Of a stretch of DNA of 64,000 nt, positions 42,510-51,299 are shown one piece after another (the first letter of the stretch is position 1; each line of letters starts with the position of its first letter). The position numbers and the translations under genes are program-made. The notes beneath the pieces were generated by a model. It was not told where the DNA came from. It saw only the letters and a program-made list of their open reading frames with translations, and did not search any database. Where the stretch lies: positions 1,364,001 to 1,428,000 of the forward strand of contig NZ_OZ240249.1 of NCBI RefSeq assembly GCF_965198245.1, given 5' to 3'. The DNA is from Poriferisodalis sp965198245. GTDB lineage: Bacteria; Actinomycetota; Acidimicrobiia; Acidimicrobiales; Poriferisodalaceae.

Positions 42510-44111
42510 GTGGCTGCGGGCGAGCAAACCCAACGAGGCGAGACCCAGCGCAGCTACTTCGTGCGCACCTACGGGTGCCAGATGAACGTGCACGACTCCG
42601 AACGGATCGCCGGCCTGCTGGAGGCTGACGACTTGGTTGTCGCGCCGACGATGGCCGAAGCGGACATCATCGTGCTGAACACCTGTTGCATCCGTGAGAA
42701 CGCCGACAACAAGCTCTACGGGCAGCTCGGGAACCTCAAGCGCCTCAAGGAGGACCGACCCGAAGTGCAGATCGCCGTTGCAGGCTGCCTGGCTCAGAAG
42801 GACCAGGATCTTGTGCGCGAGCGGGCTCCCCATGTCGACGTGGTCTTCGGTACCCACAATGTGAGCCGCGCTGCCGAACTGCTGGCCAATGCGCGGGTAT
42901 CAGGGCCGGTGACGGAGATCCTCACCGAGTCCGAGGAGTTTCCGTCGGCGCTTCCAGTGCGACGTGATGCCCAGCACGCAGCGTGGGTCACGATCCAGAT
43001 CGGCTGCGACAACTCGTGCGCCTTCTGCATCGTGCCGTCGGTTCGGGGCCGCGAGATCTCGCGGCCGTTCGGCGAACTCATCGACGAGGTGCGCCGGCTG
43101 GCGGCGGACGGCGTCAGCGAGGTGACCTTGCTGGGGCAGAACGTCAACAGCTACGGCCGCGACGTGACCCTGGCGCTGCGTGGCACGAACGGTGCGCACA
43201 CCTCGGACGACCCCGCCGAGGCCGCGTTGCTTGGCGCGAACGGTGCGCACACCTCGGACGACCCCGCCGAGGCCGCGTTGCTTGGCGCGAACGGTGCGCA
43301 CACCTCGGACGACCCCGCCGACACCGCCGCGTGGCGTGCCGGTGAAACCTGGGCCGCCGGGCGGCACACGGCCCGTCCGCTGTTCGGCGATCTGCTGCGC
43401 GCCGTCGGCGCGGTCGACGGCATCGAGCGGGTGCGATTCACCAGCCCGCACCCGAAGGATCTGCGGGCCGACGTCATCTCGGCCATGGCCGAGACGCCGG
43501 CGGTGTGCGAGCACCTCCACCTTCCCCTGCAGTCCGGCTGCGACGGGATGCTGGCGGCGATGCACCGGGGCTACACCGCCCAGCGCTACCTCGATCGGCT
43601 GAACGCCGCCCGTGCCGCCGTGGCGAATCTGGCGGTGAGCACCGACATCATCGTGGGGTTCCCCGGCGAGTCCGAGGCCGACTTCACGGAGACGCTCGAG
43701 GTCGTTGCGGAAGCGCGATTCGACAGCGCGTTCACGTTCGTCTTCTCGCCGCGTCCAGGCACCGAGGCCGCCGAGCTGAGTGATCGATTTGTGGCACCTG
43801 CTGTGGCAGCCGAGCGCATGGAGCGGCTGCGAGCCGTCGTCGAGCGATTGGCACGACTGGGCAACGAGTCGCGTGTCGGCCAGATCGAGGAGGTGTTGGT
43901 CGAGGGGCCGTCCAAGCGGGATCCGGGCACATTGACGGGACGAACCCGCCAGAACCGCCTGGTGCACTTCGCATCACCCGAGCCGCTGAGAACGGGTACC
44001 TACGCCCGAGTGCTGGTGCGCGAGGCCGCCACGTTCCATCTCAGCGGTGAGCTCATCGAGGTCACCGCGCCCGCACGGCACCGCACCCGCATCCCGGTTG
44101 CCGCGCGCTGA
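42510..44111 (+). CDS. miaB: tRNA-2-methylthio-N6-dimethylallyladenosine synthase
   Basis: 533-residue radical-SAM methylthiotransferase that adds the 2-methylthio group to i6A37 in tRNAs reading UNN codons, after MiaA. N-terminal cluster Cys: TYGCQMN, LNTCCIREN, VAGCLAQ. Radical-SAM CDNSCAFC. C-terminal TRAM domain (VLVEGPSKRDPGTLTGRTRQ). Between GQNVNSYGRDV and RPLFGDLLRA, where normal MiaB has only a few residues, about 50 residues are inserted, made of three copies of a 17-residue unit (NGAHTSDDPAEAALLGA). GTG start at 42510. Upstream of miaA as usual. Confidence 0.95.
   Translation: MAAGEQTQRGETQRSYFVRTYGCQMNVHDSERIAGLLEADDLVVAPTMAEADIIVLNTCCIRENADNKLYGQLGNLKRLKEDRPEVQIAVAGCLAQKDQDLVRERAPHVDVVFGTHNVSRAAELLANARVSGPVTEILTESEEFPSALPVRRDAQHAAWVTIQIGCDNSCAFCIVPSVRGREISRPFGELIDEVRRLAADGVSEVTLLGQNVNSYGRDVTLALRGTNGAHTSDDPAEAALLGANGAHTSDDPAEAALLGANGAHTSDDPADTAAWRAGETWAAGRHTARPLFGDLLRAVGAVDGIERVRFTSPHPKDLRADVISAMAETPAVCEHLHLPLQSGCDGMLAAMHRGYTAQRYLDRLNAARAAVANLAVSTDIIVGFPGESEADFTETLEVVAEARFDSAFTFVFSPRPGTEAAELSDRFVAPAVAAERMERLRAVVERLARLGNESRVGQIEEVLVEGPSKRDPGTLTGRTRQNRLVHFASPEPLRTGTYARVLVREAATFHLSGELIEVTAPARHRTRIPVAAR
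43182..43322. repeat. 51-bp in-frame tandem repeat inside miaB
   Basis: Units start at 43182, 43233 and 43284, spaced exactly 51 bp (17 codons); the first two are full and almost identical, the third runs about 39 bp before diverging. The encoded insertion lies on a loop of the radical-SAM domain, at a site with no insertion in ordinary MiaB. A repeat of this kind can change copy number by slippage without breaking the frame. Confidence 0.97.
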
Positions 44112-44195
44112 GGCCGAACGGTTGGGAGGCACGTCGTGCGCTGCCGCCGGCTCTCGAAGCGAGGCCGTGTCCCGGGCGGCCCGTGAGCCCGTCGT

Positions 44196-45182
44196 ATGAG
44201 AACGGGGAACAAGAGCGGGGGGCACGAGGTCGGCGCCGTGGGCGGTGACGGCGTCGACCAGCCATTGGTCATCGTGGGCCCCACGGCGTCGGGCAAGTCG
44301 GCGCTCGCGCTGGAACTGGCCAAGCGTGCCCGCTCCCAGTCCGAAGCCGCGGGTCCGGTGGAATTGGTTTCGATCGATTCGATGCAGGTCTATCGGGGGA
44401 TGGACATCGGCACCGCCAAGCCCACTGCCGCCGAGCAGGCCGAGGTGCCGCACCACCTCATCGACCTTGTCGACCCGGCGGAGCGATTCACGGTCGTCGA
44501 CTTCGCCGTGGCATTCGAAGCGGCGATGGCCGACATCGCTGGCCGCGGCGCCGTTCCGATGCTCGTCGGCGGCACCGGTCTGTACCTGCGCGCTGTCATC
44601 GACGGCCTGACCCCGCCGCCGGAGTTCGAATCGATCGTGGCGGAGCTCGAGGCCGAGGCGCATGCAACGGCGGACGGTGTCGTCGTCCTGCACCGCCGCC
44701 TTGCCGAACTGGATTCGCTCGCAGCTTCACGTATGGAGCCGACGAACATACGACGTGTCGTGCGAGCGCTGTCGGTCTGCCTGGGTACCGGCCGGCCATT
44801 CTCGTCGTATGGGCCGGGTCTGCAGACCTATCCCGAGGTGCCCTTTCGGATGCTGGGCATCGACCTTGACCGGGACACGCTCGACGAACGCATAACGGAC
44901 CGCTATCGCCGACAGATCGAGGAAGGTCTCGTGGACGAAGTGCGGCGGCTGATGGAGGGTTCGCTGTCGCGCACTGCAGCGCAAGCCCTTGGCTACAAGG
45001 AACTGCGTGGCCACCTGGCAGGGGAGTGCTCGCTGGACAAAGCGCTTGAAGCTGCCGTCGCACGGACCCGGCGTTTCGCTCGCCGGCAGCAGCGCTGGTT
45101 CGCACGAGATCCGCGGATTACGTGGATCCCCTGCGGAAGCACCTCAGAGATGGCGGACCGAGCCCAGCAACTCGAAGCCTGA
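44196..45182 (+). CDS. miaA: tRNA dimethylallyltransferase
   Basis: 328-residue MiaA, transfers the dimethylallyl group to A37. Walker A-like IVGPTASGKSALALEL, substrate and catalytic stretch SIDSMQVYRGMDIGTAKP, HHLIDLVDP, LVGGTGLYLRAVIDGL, and the basic tRNA-binding tail RTRRFARRQQRWF. Start ATG 44196 adds about 20 residues before the conserved strand; no strong ribosome site is visible, so a later start is possible. Follows miaB by 84 bp. Confidence 0.95.
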   Translation: MRTGNKSGGHEVGAVGGDGVDQPLVIVGPTASGKSALALELAKRARSQSEAAGPVELVSIDSMQVYRGMDIGTAKPTAAEQAEVPHHLIDLVDPAERFTVVDFAVAFEAAMADIAGRGAVPMLVGGTGLYLRAVIDGLTPPPEFESIVAELEAEAHATADGVVVLHRRLAELDSLAASRMEPTNIRRVVRALSVCLGTGRPFSSYGPGLQTYPEVPFRMLGIDLDRDTLDERITDRYRRQIEEGLVDEVRRLMEGSLSRTAAQALGYKELRGHLAGECSLDKALEAAVARTRRFARRQQRWFARDPRITWIPCGSTSEMADRAQQLEA

Positions 45183-45190
45183 TGGCCACC

Positions 45191-45205
45191 GGCCTTGCGA
45201 AGGCC
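45191..45205 (+). terminator. Short hairpin after miaA
   Basis: GGCCTT (45191-45196) and AAGGCC (45200-45205) pair perfectly over a GCG loop 8 bp after the miaA stop, in the 161-bp gap before the convergent dapC. A small T-containing stretch (TCAATTCC) follows but no run of T. Confidence 0.5.
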
Positions 45206-45343
45206 TCAATTCCATTGTCTGATGGCTAGTACGAGCTCTGACTTCTCACAAGTGCGATATTTTGCAGCGACCTCATACAAGAACTTGCCCTAGGCGGCGG
45301 TGGGCGGTTCGTTGCTGCGGTTCGTGGGAATCCGAGTCGTGAG

Positions 45344-46504
45344 TCAGTCGAGGCGGGATTCGACCATGACGAGCGCATCGTCGGTCAGGACCGCTGCGAC
45401 CCGGACATAGTCCGAAGCGGTCGGTCCGTAGAACTCGCCGGGCGAGACGAGAATGCCCGCCTCTGCGAGCAATGTGCGAGTGAACGCCCACGCGTCGCCG
45501 CCGGGAGCCGCAGCCCACAGGTAAAACCCGCCTCGAGGAAGTGGAGGCTCGGGCCCAAAGCGACCGACGATGCGCGCGAGGCGCTCGAGCCGGCTCCGGT
45601 ATCGCTCACGTTGTTCGGCAACATGGACCTGGTCGGCCAGCGCCGCTGTCGCAGCCGCTTGGGCCGGCCCCGGAACCATGAACCCGGCGTGTTTGCGGAC
45701 TTCCCGCAGGTAGTGGACAAGCTCGGGGTCGCCTGCATAGAAGCCCACCCTCACGCCGGCCAGGTTGGACCGCTTGGACAGGGAATGAACTGCGACCACG
45801 CCGTCGACGTGTGCGCGAAGGATCTCGGTGTTGCCACCTGCGGGCCCCGGATCAGTCGGCGACAGGATCGTGCGAGGCGGTCCGTTCCAGGTGAACTCGG
45901 CATAGCACTCGTCGCTGAAGACAGGTACGCCTCGCTCGCGGCCCCACTGTGCAGCCGCAGCAAGGTCGTCGAGACCGCCGGCGGGATTGCCGGGCGTGTT
46001 GACCCACAGCACCAACGCCCGCTCGGCATCGGCATCGGAGATGGCATCGAGTTGGATCGACCAGCGCTCGTCCGCCGGCACGGGCACCGCCCGGCAGCCA
46101 GCCAGCTCGGCGCCCATGGCGTAGCTGGGGTAGCTGATCTCGGGGAACAAGACGGTGTCGCGTTCGGGTGTGCGCAAGCGCAGCCAGTGGGGCAGTCCCG
46201 CCACGAATTCCTTCGAACCGATCGTTGCAGCCACTTCAGCAGCGGCATCGACTTCCACACCGAAGCGTTCCTCGCACCAGCGTGCAGCGGCTTCCCGCAA
46301 GTCGGGCGTGCCGATGGACGGCGGATATCCCCGCTCGGAATCCGACCCGCCGAGCGCGGCCAGCACCGCCGGTGACGGCGGGTCCACCGGCGTGCCGATG
46401 GACAGATCCACCAAGCCGCCCCGATGGCGATCCGCCAGCGGCTTCAGCTCGTCCAGCCGGTCATAGGGATAGGGCGGCGGGACAAACCCCGTGCCTGCAC
46501 TCAC
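45344..46504 (-). CDS. dapC: Succinyldiaminopimelate transaminase (DapC type)
   Basis: Fold-type I aminotransferase of about 386 residues, resembling actinobacterial DapC in detail: opening PYPYDRLDELKPLADRHRGG, VDLSIGTPVDPP, the VLWVNTPGNPAGG loop, SDECYAEFTWNG, the PLP lysine in VVAVHSLSKRSNLAGVRVGF and the KHAGFMVPGPAQAA segment. It would make N-succinyl-LL-diaminopimelate from the keto precursor, one of the later steps of lysine and peptidoglycan precursor synthesis. GTG 46504 or 46507 give MVSAGTGF-like starts; the longer frame is not conserved. In the dapF-hflX-dapC run on the same strand. Confidence 0.88.
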   Translation of the reverse strand: MSAGTGFVPPPYPYDRLDELKPLADRHRGGLVDLSIGTPVDPPSPAVLAALGGSDSERGYPPSIGTPDLREAAARWCEERFGVEVDAAAEVAATIGSKEFVAGLPHWLRLRTPERDTVLFPEISYPSYAMGAELAGCRAVPVPADERWSIQLDAISDADAERALVLWVNTPGNPAGGLDDLAAAAQWGRERGVPVFSDECYAEFTWNGPPRTILSPTDPGPAGGNTEILRAHVDGVVAVHSLSKRSNLAGVRVGFYAGDPELVHYLREVRKHAGFMVPGPAQAAATAALADQVHVAEQRERYRSRLERLARIVGRFGPEPPLPRGGFYLWAAAPGGDAWAFTRTLLAEAGILVSPGEFYGPTASDYVRVAAVLTDDALVMVESRLD

Positions 46505-46650
46505 CACGACATCATTGCTCGCCGCAACGAAGGCGCGAGTGACGGCGAAGGACAACAGACATGCCACAGCCTCGGCGCAGAGACCGTTGCCGACAGCGGG
46601 TCCCGCATTGGCCGGTCTTCTTCGTCAAGGGTGCGGGCGAATCGCAGCGC

Positions 46651-48003
46651 TCAATCGGAGCCACGTGCAACAAATTCCGAAAACAGGCTGCGCGCAACGT
46701 CGTCGAGTCGGGCATGCACGACGGTGCCGTCGTCGTCATGTTTCTCGGTGAGCACCTCGCCTTCGCGGTGCACGGCGGCCAGGGCGTCGCCGCGGGAGTA
46801 GGGGATGCGCAGCTCGGTGACCTCGGTGAGGTTGCGGAGCCGGTCGCCGACAGCCAGCAATAGCTCTTCGACGCCGTCGCCGCTGTTCGCCGAGATCGCA
46901 TGGGAGCCCTCGTAGTGCTCCAGCAGCTGCCGAACCGTGCCTCGGTCGGTCGCGTCGCTCTTGTTGAACGCGATGAGCTCGTCAATGTCGCCGGCTCCGA
47001 TCTCGCGCAGCACTGCGCGCACGACGTCAATGTGCATCTCGGGTTCTGCGGCCGAAGCGTCCACGATGTGCACCAGCAGATCGGCCTCGGCCACCTCCTC
47101 GAGGGTCGACATGAACGCCTCGACCAGCGACGTCGGCAGTTTCTTGATGAAGCCGACTGTGTCGGTGACGAGCACCGTCTCGCCGCCGGGCAGCTGCAGG
47201 CGCCGGGTGGTGGCATCGAGCGTTGCGAATAGACGGTCCTCCACCAGAACATTCGCACCGGTGAGTCGCCGAAGCAGGGTCGACTTGCCGGCGTTGGTGT
47301 AGCCCACGATCGCCACGGTGTGGTAGCGGGACCGTCGGCGCGACTTTCGCTGATTCAGCCGAGTCCGACGCAGCCCGCGCAGGTCCTTCTCCAGCCGCGC
47401 GAGGCGCCGCTGAATCCGCCGGCGGTCAACTTCGAGCTGGGTCTCGCCCGGCCCCCGGGTACCGATGCCGCCTGCCTGCTGGGACAGTTGCCGACTCCGG
47501 CCGCGCAGGCGGGGGAGCCGGTAGCGAAGTTGCGCCAGTTCCACCTGGGCCTTGCCCTCGAGCGTCGTGGCGTTCTGGGCGAAGATGTCGAGGATCACCG
47601 CCGTGCGGTCCAGCGCCGTGCGCTTCAGAATCCGCTCCAGGTTGAACTGCTGCGCCGGCGACAGCTCGTCGTCGAACACCACGGTGTCGGCATCGTGCTC
47701 CAACGAGGCATCCAAGATCTCGTCGGCCTTGCCACGCCCGACGAACGTCGCCGGATCAGGCGCATCCCGCCGCTGAACAACCCGCTCCACCGAATCGGCT
47801 CCAGCAGTGTCCACCAGCCGCTCCAGCTCGTCGAGATTGGCATCGACCTCATCAGCAGTGCGCTCCGCCAACTGCACCCCCACCAGCACGATCTGCTCCC
47901 GAAAAGCCCGGTCAATAAGCCCGGACTCAGCCCCCCCAAACTCCCCAAAACCCCCCCGATGCGTGTCTGACGTCTCGTCAGCGATCTGCTCAGAATCAGC
48001 CAT
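46651..48003 (-). CDS. hflX: GTPase HflX
   Basis: About 450-residue ribosome-associated GTPase that splits stalled or hibernating ribosomes. N-terminal HflX domain (AELRELVxTAG-like ELERLVDTAGADSV, FVGRGKADEILD, DDELSPAQQFNLE) and the QLRYRLPRLRG ... GGIGTRGPGETQLE signature precede the G domain (GYTNAGKSTLLRR, DTVGFIKKLPTSLVEAF, FNKSD). ATG 48003 lies within the last 8 bases of dapF. The N-terminal 30 residues are unusually Gly/Glu-rich. Confidence 0.95.
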   Translation of the reverse strand: MADSEQIADETSDTHRGGFGEFGGAESGLIDRAFREQIVLVGVQLAERTADEVDANLDELERLVDTAGADSVERVVQRRDAPDPATFVGRGKADEILDASLEHDADTVVFDDELSPAQQFNLERILKRTALDRTAVILDIFAQNATTLEGKAQVELAQLRYRLPRLRGRSRQLSQQAGGIGTRGPGETQLEVDRRRIQRRLARLEKDLRGLRRTRLNQRKSRRRSRYHTVAIVGYTNAGKSTLLRRLTGANVLVEDRLFATLDATTRRLQLPGGETVLVTDTVGFIKKLPTSLVEAFMSTLEEVAEADLLVHIVDASAAEPEMHIDVVRAVLREIGAGDIDELIAFNKSDATDRGTVRQLLEHYEGSHAISANSGDGVEELLLAVGDRLRNLTEVTELRIPYSRGDALAAVHREGEVLTEKHDDDGTVVHARLDDVARSLFSEFVARGSD

Positions 48004-49003
48004 CCGGCGATCGTTCCCGCACTGGCCACTCATAGTCACCGAGATGCTCCACCCAAACGCTGAGGATGGGGTGACCGTCATCGTCGTCAGTCGAGATAGT
48101 CGCCTCGCCGCCGGGCATCTCGACGGTCGTTTCCTCGTTCGCTGTGACGAGACCCCAGTCCTGCGCCCGCATCGCCGCCGTGACGGCACCGGTGCCACAT
48201 GCCTGCGTCAGCCCGGCGCCGCGCTCCCACACGGACATGCCGATGGAACTTGGGGCCGCCGAAGTCGAGCCGTCGTGCTCAGTGCGCCAGATGAACTCGA
48301 CATTGATGCCGCTAGGAAAGTGTGCCTCGAACGCAGCGCCAAGGTCGGCTGTCTCGCGTGCGTTCATCGGTCGAACAGCGTTGATGACGAGATGCGGATT
48401 GCCGACGTTTCCGATGGCTCGCTGCGTGTCGCCGAAGACCGTGCTGATCTGTTCGTCAAGTTCGGCCGTGACGTTCGGCCCGGGTGCGACGTCTGGCATG
48501 TGGACTTCGGCGAGCGGATCGACGAGCTCGACCGAGCCGCTCTCGGTTGTGGCGAATTCGGCACTCAAGGTCACCCGCCTCGCTCCATCGACCGTGTCAA
48601 CGGTGAGTTCGAGAATGCTGTCGAGCGCTTCGGCACCCTCGCAAAACTCCATGCTGGAAACGAGAGTGCGGGCCACCTCGTTGGCCAAACAGGCGAGTCC
48701 ATTGCCGCTCACCTCCGCTGACGACCCGTCCGAGTTGAACAGCGTCATCCGTACTTGCCTGACCGTTGCCGCGGAAGCGGTTTCGGGTGCGTCCGGCGCC
48801 GCGCTCGGCTGCGTGGTACTCATGTCGGTGGCCAAGATCAAGCCGTCGGCACCGATACCGGAGCTTCGATCGCAGAGCTGCGCCGCCAAGGCTGGCAATT
48901 TGAGCTGTGACTCAGCGAAAGCCGTCTCTTCGTCCGGCTGCATGAGCGCGATGAGGAAGTCGTTGCCGAGGGCTTGGTGCTTGGCGAACCGGAGTGCCTC
49001 CAC
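47996..49003 (-). CDS. dapF: Diaminopimelate epimerase, first catalytic Cys replaced by Ser
   Basis: 335-residue DapF fold: FAKHQALGNDFL, SSGIGADGLIL, FNSDGSSAEVSGNGLACLAN, NPHLVI and WERGAGLTQACGTGAVTAAM are present. DapF uses two Cys to interconvert LL- and meso-diaminopimelate. The second (Cys269, QACGTG) is intact; the first should be the Cys of AxxCGNGxRC but is Ser99 here, and the usual Arg two residues after GNG is Ala. The stop overlaps the hflX start by eight bases. Either a variant epimerase, or another epimerase must exist. Two long hydrophilic insertions (near 60-80) also differ from E. coli DapF. Confidence 0.85.
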   Translation of the reverse strand: MEALRFAKHQALGNDFLIALMQPDEETAFAESQLKLPALAAQLCDRSSGIGADGLILATDMSTTQPSAAPDAPETASAATVRQVRMTLFNSDGSSAEVSGNGLACLANEVARTLVSSMEFCEGAEALDSILELTVDTVDGARRVTLSAEFATTESGSVELVDPLAEVHMPDVAPGPNVTAELDEQISTVFGDTQRAIGNVGNPHLVINAVRPMNARETADLGAAFEAHFPSGINVEFIWRTEHDGSTSAAPSSIGMSVWERGAGLTQACGTGAVTAAMRAQDWGLVTANEETTVEMPGGEATISTDDDDGHPILSVWVEHLGDYEWPVRERSPDG

Positions 49004-49119
49004 AGCTCCATTGTCACACCTGGCCCGTCCGTTCCACGGGCGAATTTCCTGGCGAGGCGAGGAACCAATCCCGCAACCCGCAGTAATGGTCGCGGTTATG
49101 AAGAAGTATGATTGTTGGC

Positions 49120-49344
49120 ATGGCTACTGAGCGCTTGACGATCTCGCTGGAAGCAGGCCTCGCGGCTACCGTGAGCGAGGCCGCCGAGGCTGATGAGCAG
49201 AACATGTCGGCGTGGCTGGCCGATGCGGCACGCCGTCGGCTGGTCACACGTGGGCTGCGCGACGTGGTCGCCGACTGGGAGTCTGATCACGGCGCATTCA
49301 CGGAGGCTGAACTGGCCCGGGCGCGAGCGGAACTGGGCCATTGA
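49120..49344 (+). CDS. Antitoxin-like ribbon-helix-helix protein
   Basis: 74-residue small protein: ATERLTISLEAGLAATVSEA (strand, helix) and MSAWLADAARRRLVTRG (second helix) then an acidic tail, the CopG/VapB pattern. Alternative ATG at 49108 adds four residues. Its stop overlaps the TTG start of the PIN gene by four bases. Neutralises the adjacent toxin by inference. Confidence 0.8.
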   Translation: MATERLTISLEAGLAATVSEAAEADEQNMSAWLADAARRRLVTRGLRDVVADWESDHGAFTEAELARARAELGH

Positions 49345-49736
49345 CCGCCTTGGTGCTCGATGCGGGGGCGCTCATCGCGCTTGATCGCGACGACCGGGCC
49401 ATGTGGGTGCGGCTGCGGGCGGCATCCGACGCCGGCGACATCGTGGCGGCACCCGCTGGCGTCGTGGCTCAGACATGGCGGGGAGGCCGGCGGCAGGCAC
49501 ATCTCGCCCGCGCCCTGATGCACTGCGACGAAGTTGCTCTCGACGGCGCGGTGGCGCGCGCCTGCGGTCGTCTCTGCGCCAGGACCGGCACGGACGATGT
49601 GATTGATGCGTCGGTCGCCGTGGCGGCTGCTCACCTTGCGCGTGTCGAACACACCGTCATCGCGACCTCGGATCCCGATGACATCGCTGCGCTGACCTCA
49701 GCACTGAACGCTCAGGTGAGCATCCAGCGCGTCTGA
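49341..49736 (+). CDS. PIN-domain protein, probable VapC-like toxin
   Basis: 131 residues. PIN acidic positions: Asp in LVLDAGALIALDRDD, a Trp-Arg stretch (VVAQTWRGGRRQ) where many VapC have Glu, Asp in TDDVIDASVA, and ATSDPDDIAAL near the end. The missing clear Glu makes activity less certain, although this variant is common in actinobacterial PIN proteins. TTG start overlapping the antitoxin. Located between dapF and an SDR gene. Confidence 0.82.
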   Translation: MTALVLDAGALIALDRDDRAMWVRLRAASDAGDIVAAPAGVVAQTWRGGRRQAHLARALMHCDEVALDGAVARACGRLCARTGTDDVIDASVAVAAAHLARVEHTVIATSDPDDIAALTSALNAQVSIQRV

Positions 49737-49771
49737 ACACGGCGCACAGGATCCTGCGAGCGCGCCCGCAG

Positions 49772-50731
49772 CTACGTGGTGGGTTCGCGCCTGCCGAATC
49801 CCTTGAAGGTGTCGCCAATAGCAGTAGCCACCGAAGCCAGCTTCGACCGACCCTCATTCAGCCGAGGCGCAATCGACGTCAGGCCCTCAACAGTCCAGCG
49901 CCCATCGGCAGCGATGATGTCGTCGTTCGACAACGACCAGCCTTGGTACAGCCCCACCTCGTTGCCACCGATATGGAACACGCCGCCGGTGAACGGGCAG
50001 CTCTCCATGCTCAGGTAGGCCACCAGCGGGCTGACATTCGCCGGGTCGTACAGGTCGAATTCTGCAGGGTCCTCCGGTGCGCGCACCACCTCTTCCAGCC
50101 CTGGCGTCTGCAGCGTCAAACGAGTGCGTGCGATCGGCGCCAGGCAGTTGACCCGCACGCCGTAACGGGCGAGCTCGCCAGCAGCCACCAGCGTCATGGC
50201 GGCAATGCCGGCCTTGGCGCCTGAGTAGTTGAACTGGCCGAGGTTGCCGAGCATGGCGCCCGAGGCAGTGTTGATGACCGAGCCGCTGACTTCCTTGCCG
50301 GCCTTGGACTGCTCGCGCCAGTAGGCCGCAGCCCAGCGGGTGGGGCAGAAGTGACCCTTCATGTGCACATCGACGACGGCGTCCCACTCCGGCTCGGTCA
50401 TGTTGACCACCACGCGGTCACGCAGGATGCCTGCGTTGTTGACCAGCACGTGCAGATCGCCGAACGCTTCGACAGCCTGGTTCACCATGCGCTGCGCGCC
50501 TTCCCAATCGGTGACGCTGTCGCCGTTCGCAACGGCCTCGCCGCCCATGGCTTCGATCTCCGCCACGACCTCGCCCGCAGGGCCCTGATCTGCGCCGGTG
50601 CCATCGGCGGAACCGCCGAGATCGTTCACGACGATCTTCGCCCCTTCCGACGCCATCAGCAGGGCATGTTCACGGCCGATGCCGCGGCCCGCGCCGGTGA
50701 TCAGAACGACACGTCCGTCGAGTGCACCCAT
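49772..50731 (-). CDS. SDR family oxidoreductase, peroxisomal multifunctional-enzyme type
   Basis: 319-residue SDR. Seen: TGAGRGIGREHALLMASEGA, VNDLGG, LVNNAGILRD, NTASGAMLGNLGQFNYSGAK (catalytic Ser and YxxxK). This is the HSD17B4/MFE-2 (3R)-hydroxyacyl-CoA dehydrogenase-like branch, including the long C-terminal ARTRLTL ... FHIGGNEVGLYQGWSLSN region. ATG 50731 follows GGGAGAAC. Probable role in CoA-ester oxidation; substrate unknown. Confidence 0.9.
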   Translation of the reverse strand: MGALDGRVVLITGAGRGIGREHALLMASEGAKIVVNDLGGSADGTGADQGPAGEVVAEIEAMGGEAVANGDSVTDWEGAQRMVNQAVEAFGDLHVLVNNAGILRDRVVVNMTEPEWDAVVDVHMKGHFCPTRWAAAYWREQSKAGKEVSGSVINTASGAMLGNLGQFNYSGAKAGIAAMTLVAAGELARYGVRVNCLAPIARTRLTLQTPGLEEVVRAPEDPAEFDLYDPANVSPLVAYLSMESCPFTGGVFHIGGNEVGLYQGWSLSNDDIIAADGRWTVEGLTSIAPRLNEGRSKLASVATAIGDTFKGFGRREPTT

Positions 50732-50797
50732 GTTGTTCTCCCGTTCCTGATGATCGCTGGGGCGCGCCACAGGCGCAGCCTTGGGTCATGTCTGGTT

Positions 50798-50841
50798 GCT
50801 GCCTTGCCCGGATTCGGCCGCTGCCTTGCCCGGATTGGGCC
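50798..50841. repeat. 22-bp tandem direct repeat
   Basis: Two 22-bp units beginning at 50798 and 50820 (GCTGCCTTGCCCGGATT then CGGCC or GGGCC) differ by one base. They lie between the SDR start and tRNA-Gly with no gene over them. May reflect slippage; no function apparent. Confidence 0.85.
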
Positions 50842-50911
50842 GCACAAGGTTGGCACATCCGGACGCTCGACGCGACGCCAACTGCCGTAGCGGAGCACAC
50901 AAGAGGCAGCG

Positions 50912-50988
50912 TGGAGCGGATGACCGGGGTCGAACCGGCGACCTCAACCTTGGCAAGGTTGCGCTCTAACCAACTGAGCTACATCCGC
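50912..50988 (-). tRNA. tRNA-Gly (anticodon GCC)
   Basis: Full cloverleaf on the minus strand: acceptor GCGGATG/CATCCGC, D-arm AGCTCAGTTGGTTAGAGC, anticodon arm CAACC-TTGCCAA-GGTTG, T-arm GCCGG-TTCGACC-CCGGT, and an encoded CCA after discriminator T. Anticodon GCC gives glycine. Confidence 0.97.
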
Positions 50989-51074
50989 GCGGGCGGATCA
51001 CTGTAGCAAGCGGCCACCGCAGAGACGCGTGGATTCAGCGGGCCGTTGCGGCCCCGAGCGGCTGAGAAACGCTG

Positions 51075-51299
51075 CTATTCCCCGGAGGAGCGCAAGTCGA
51101 TGCGCAGGGTCAAAATCCCGTCGACCAGCGTCGCCTCGGCGTCGCCGATCATCGCGTAGTCCATGAAGTCCAGCTCGGCTTGACGGATGAAGTGTCGTCG
51201 CTCCTCGCCGCCGACGGCGGGCAGGTTTCGCTTGCGCACTGCCTGAGCGCGCTCTGCGAAGCGGGCGATCACTTCTTGGGGATCGAAGGTTTCGCTCAT
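51075..51299 (-). CDS. Conserved small protein in the metX operon
   Basis: 74 residues: ETFDPQEVIARFAERAQAVR, then an acidic/hydrophobic stretch FIRQAELDFMDYAMIGDAEA and TLVDGILTLRIDL. Not recognised by family. Its ATG overlaps the stop of the upstream membrane gene as ATGA, and that gene overlaps metX, so all three form a coupled unit. Confidence 0.7.
   Translation of the reverse strand: MSETFDPQEVIARFAERAQAVRKRNLPAVGGEERRHFIRQAELDFMDYAMIGDAEATLVDGILTLRIDLRSSGE

Noticed and set aside
43182..43322. CRISPR array
   Set aside because: Direct tandem repeats without spacers, lying inside a coding gene; no CRISPR array seen anywhere in the window.
43180..43602. Plus-strand ORF with ARTVRTPRTTPPRPRCL repeats
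   Set aside because: Out-of-frame reading of the same miaB repeat.
42900..43967. Minus-strand ORF with repeated GGVVRGVRTVRAKQRGL units
   Set aside because: It is merely the antisense reading of the 51-bp repeat in miaB.
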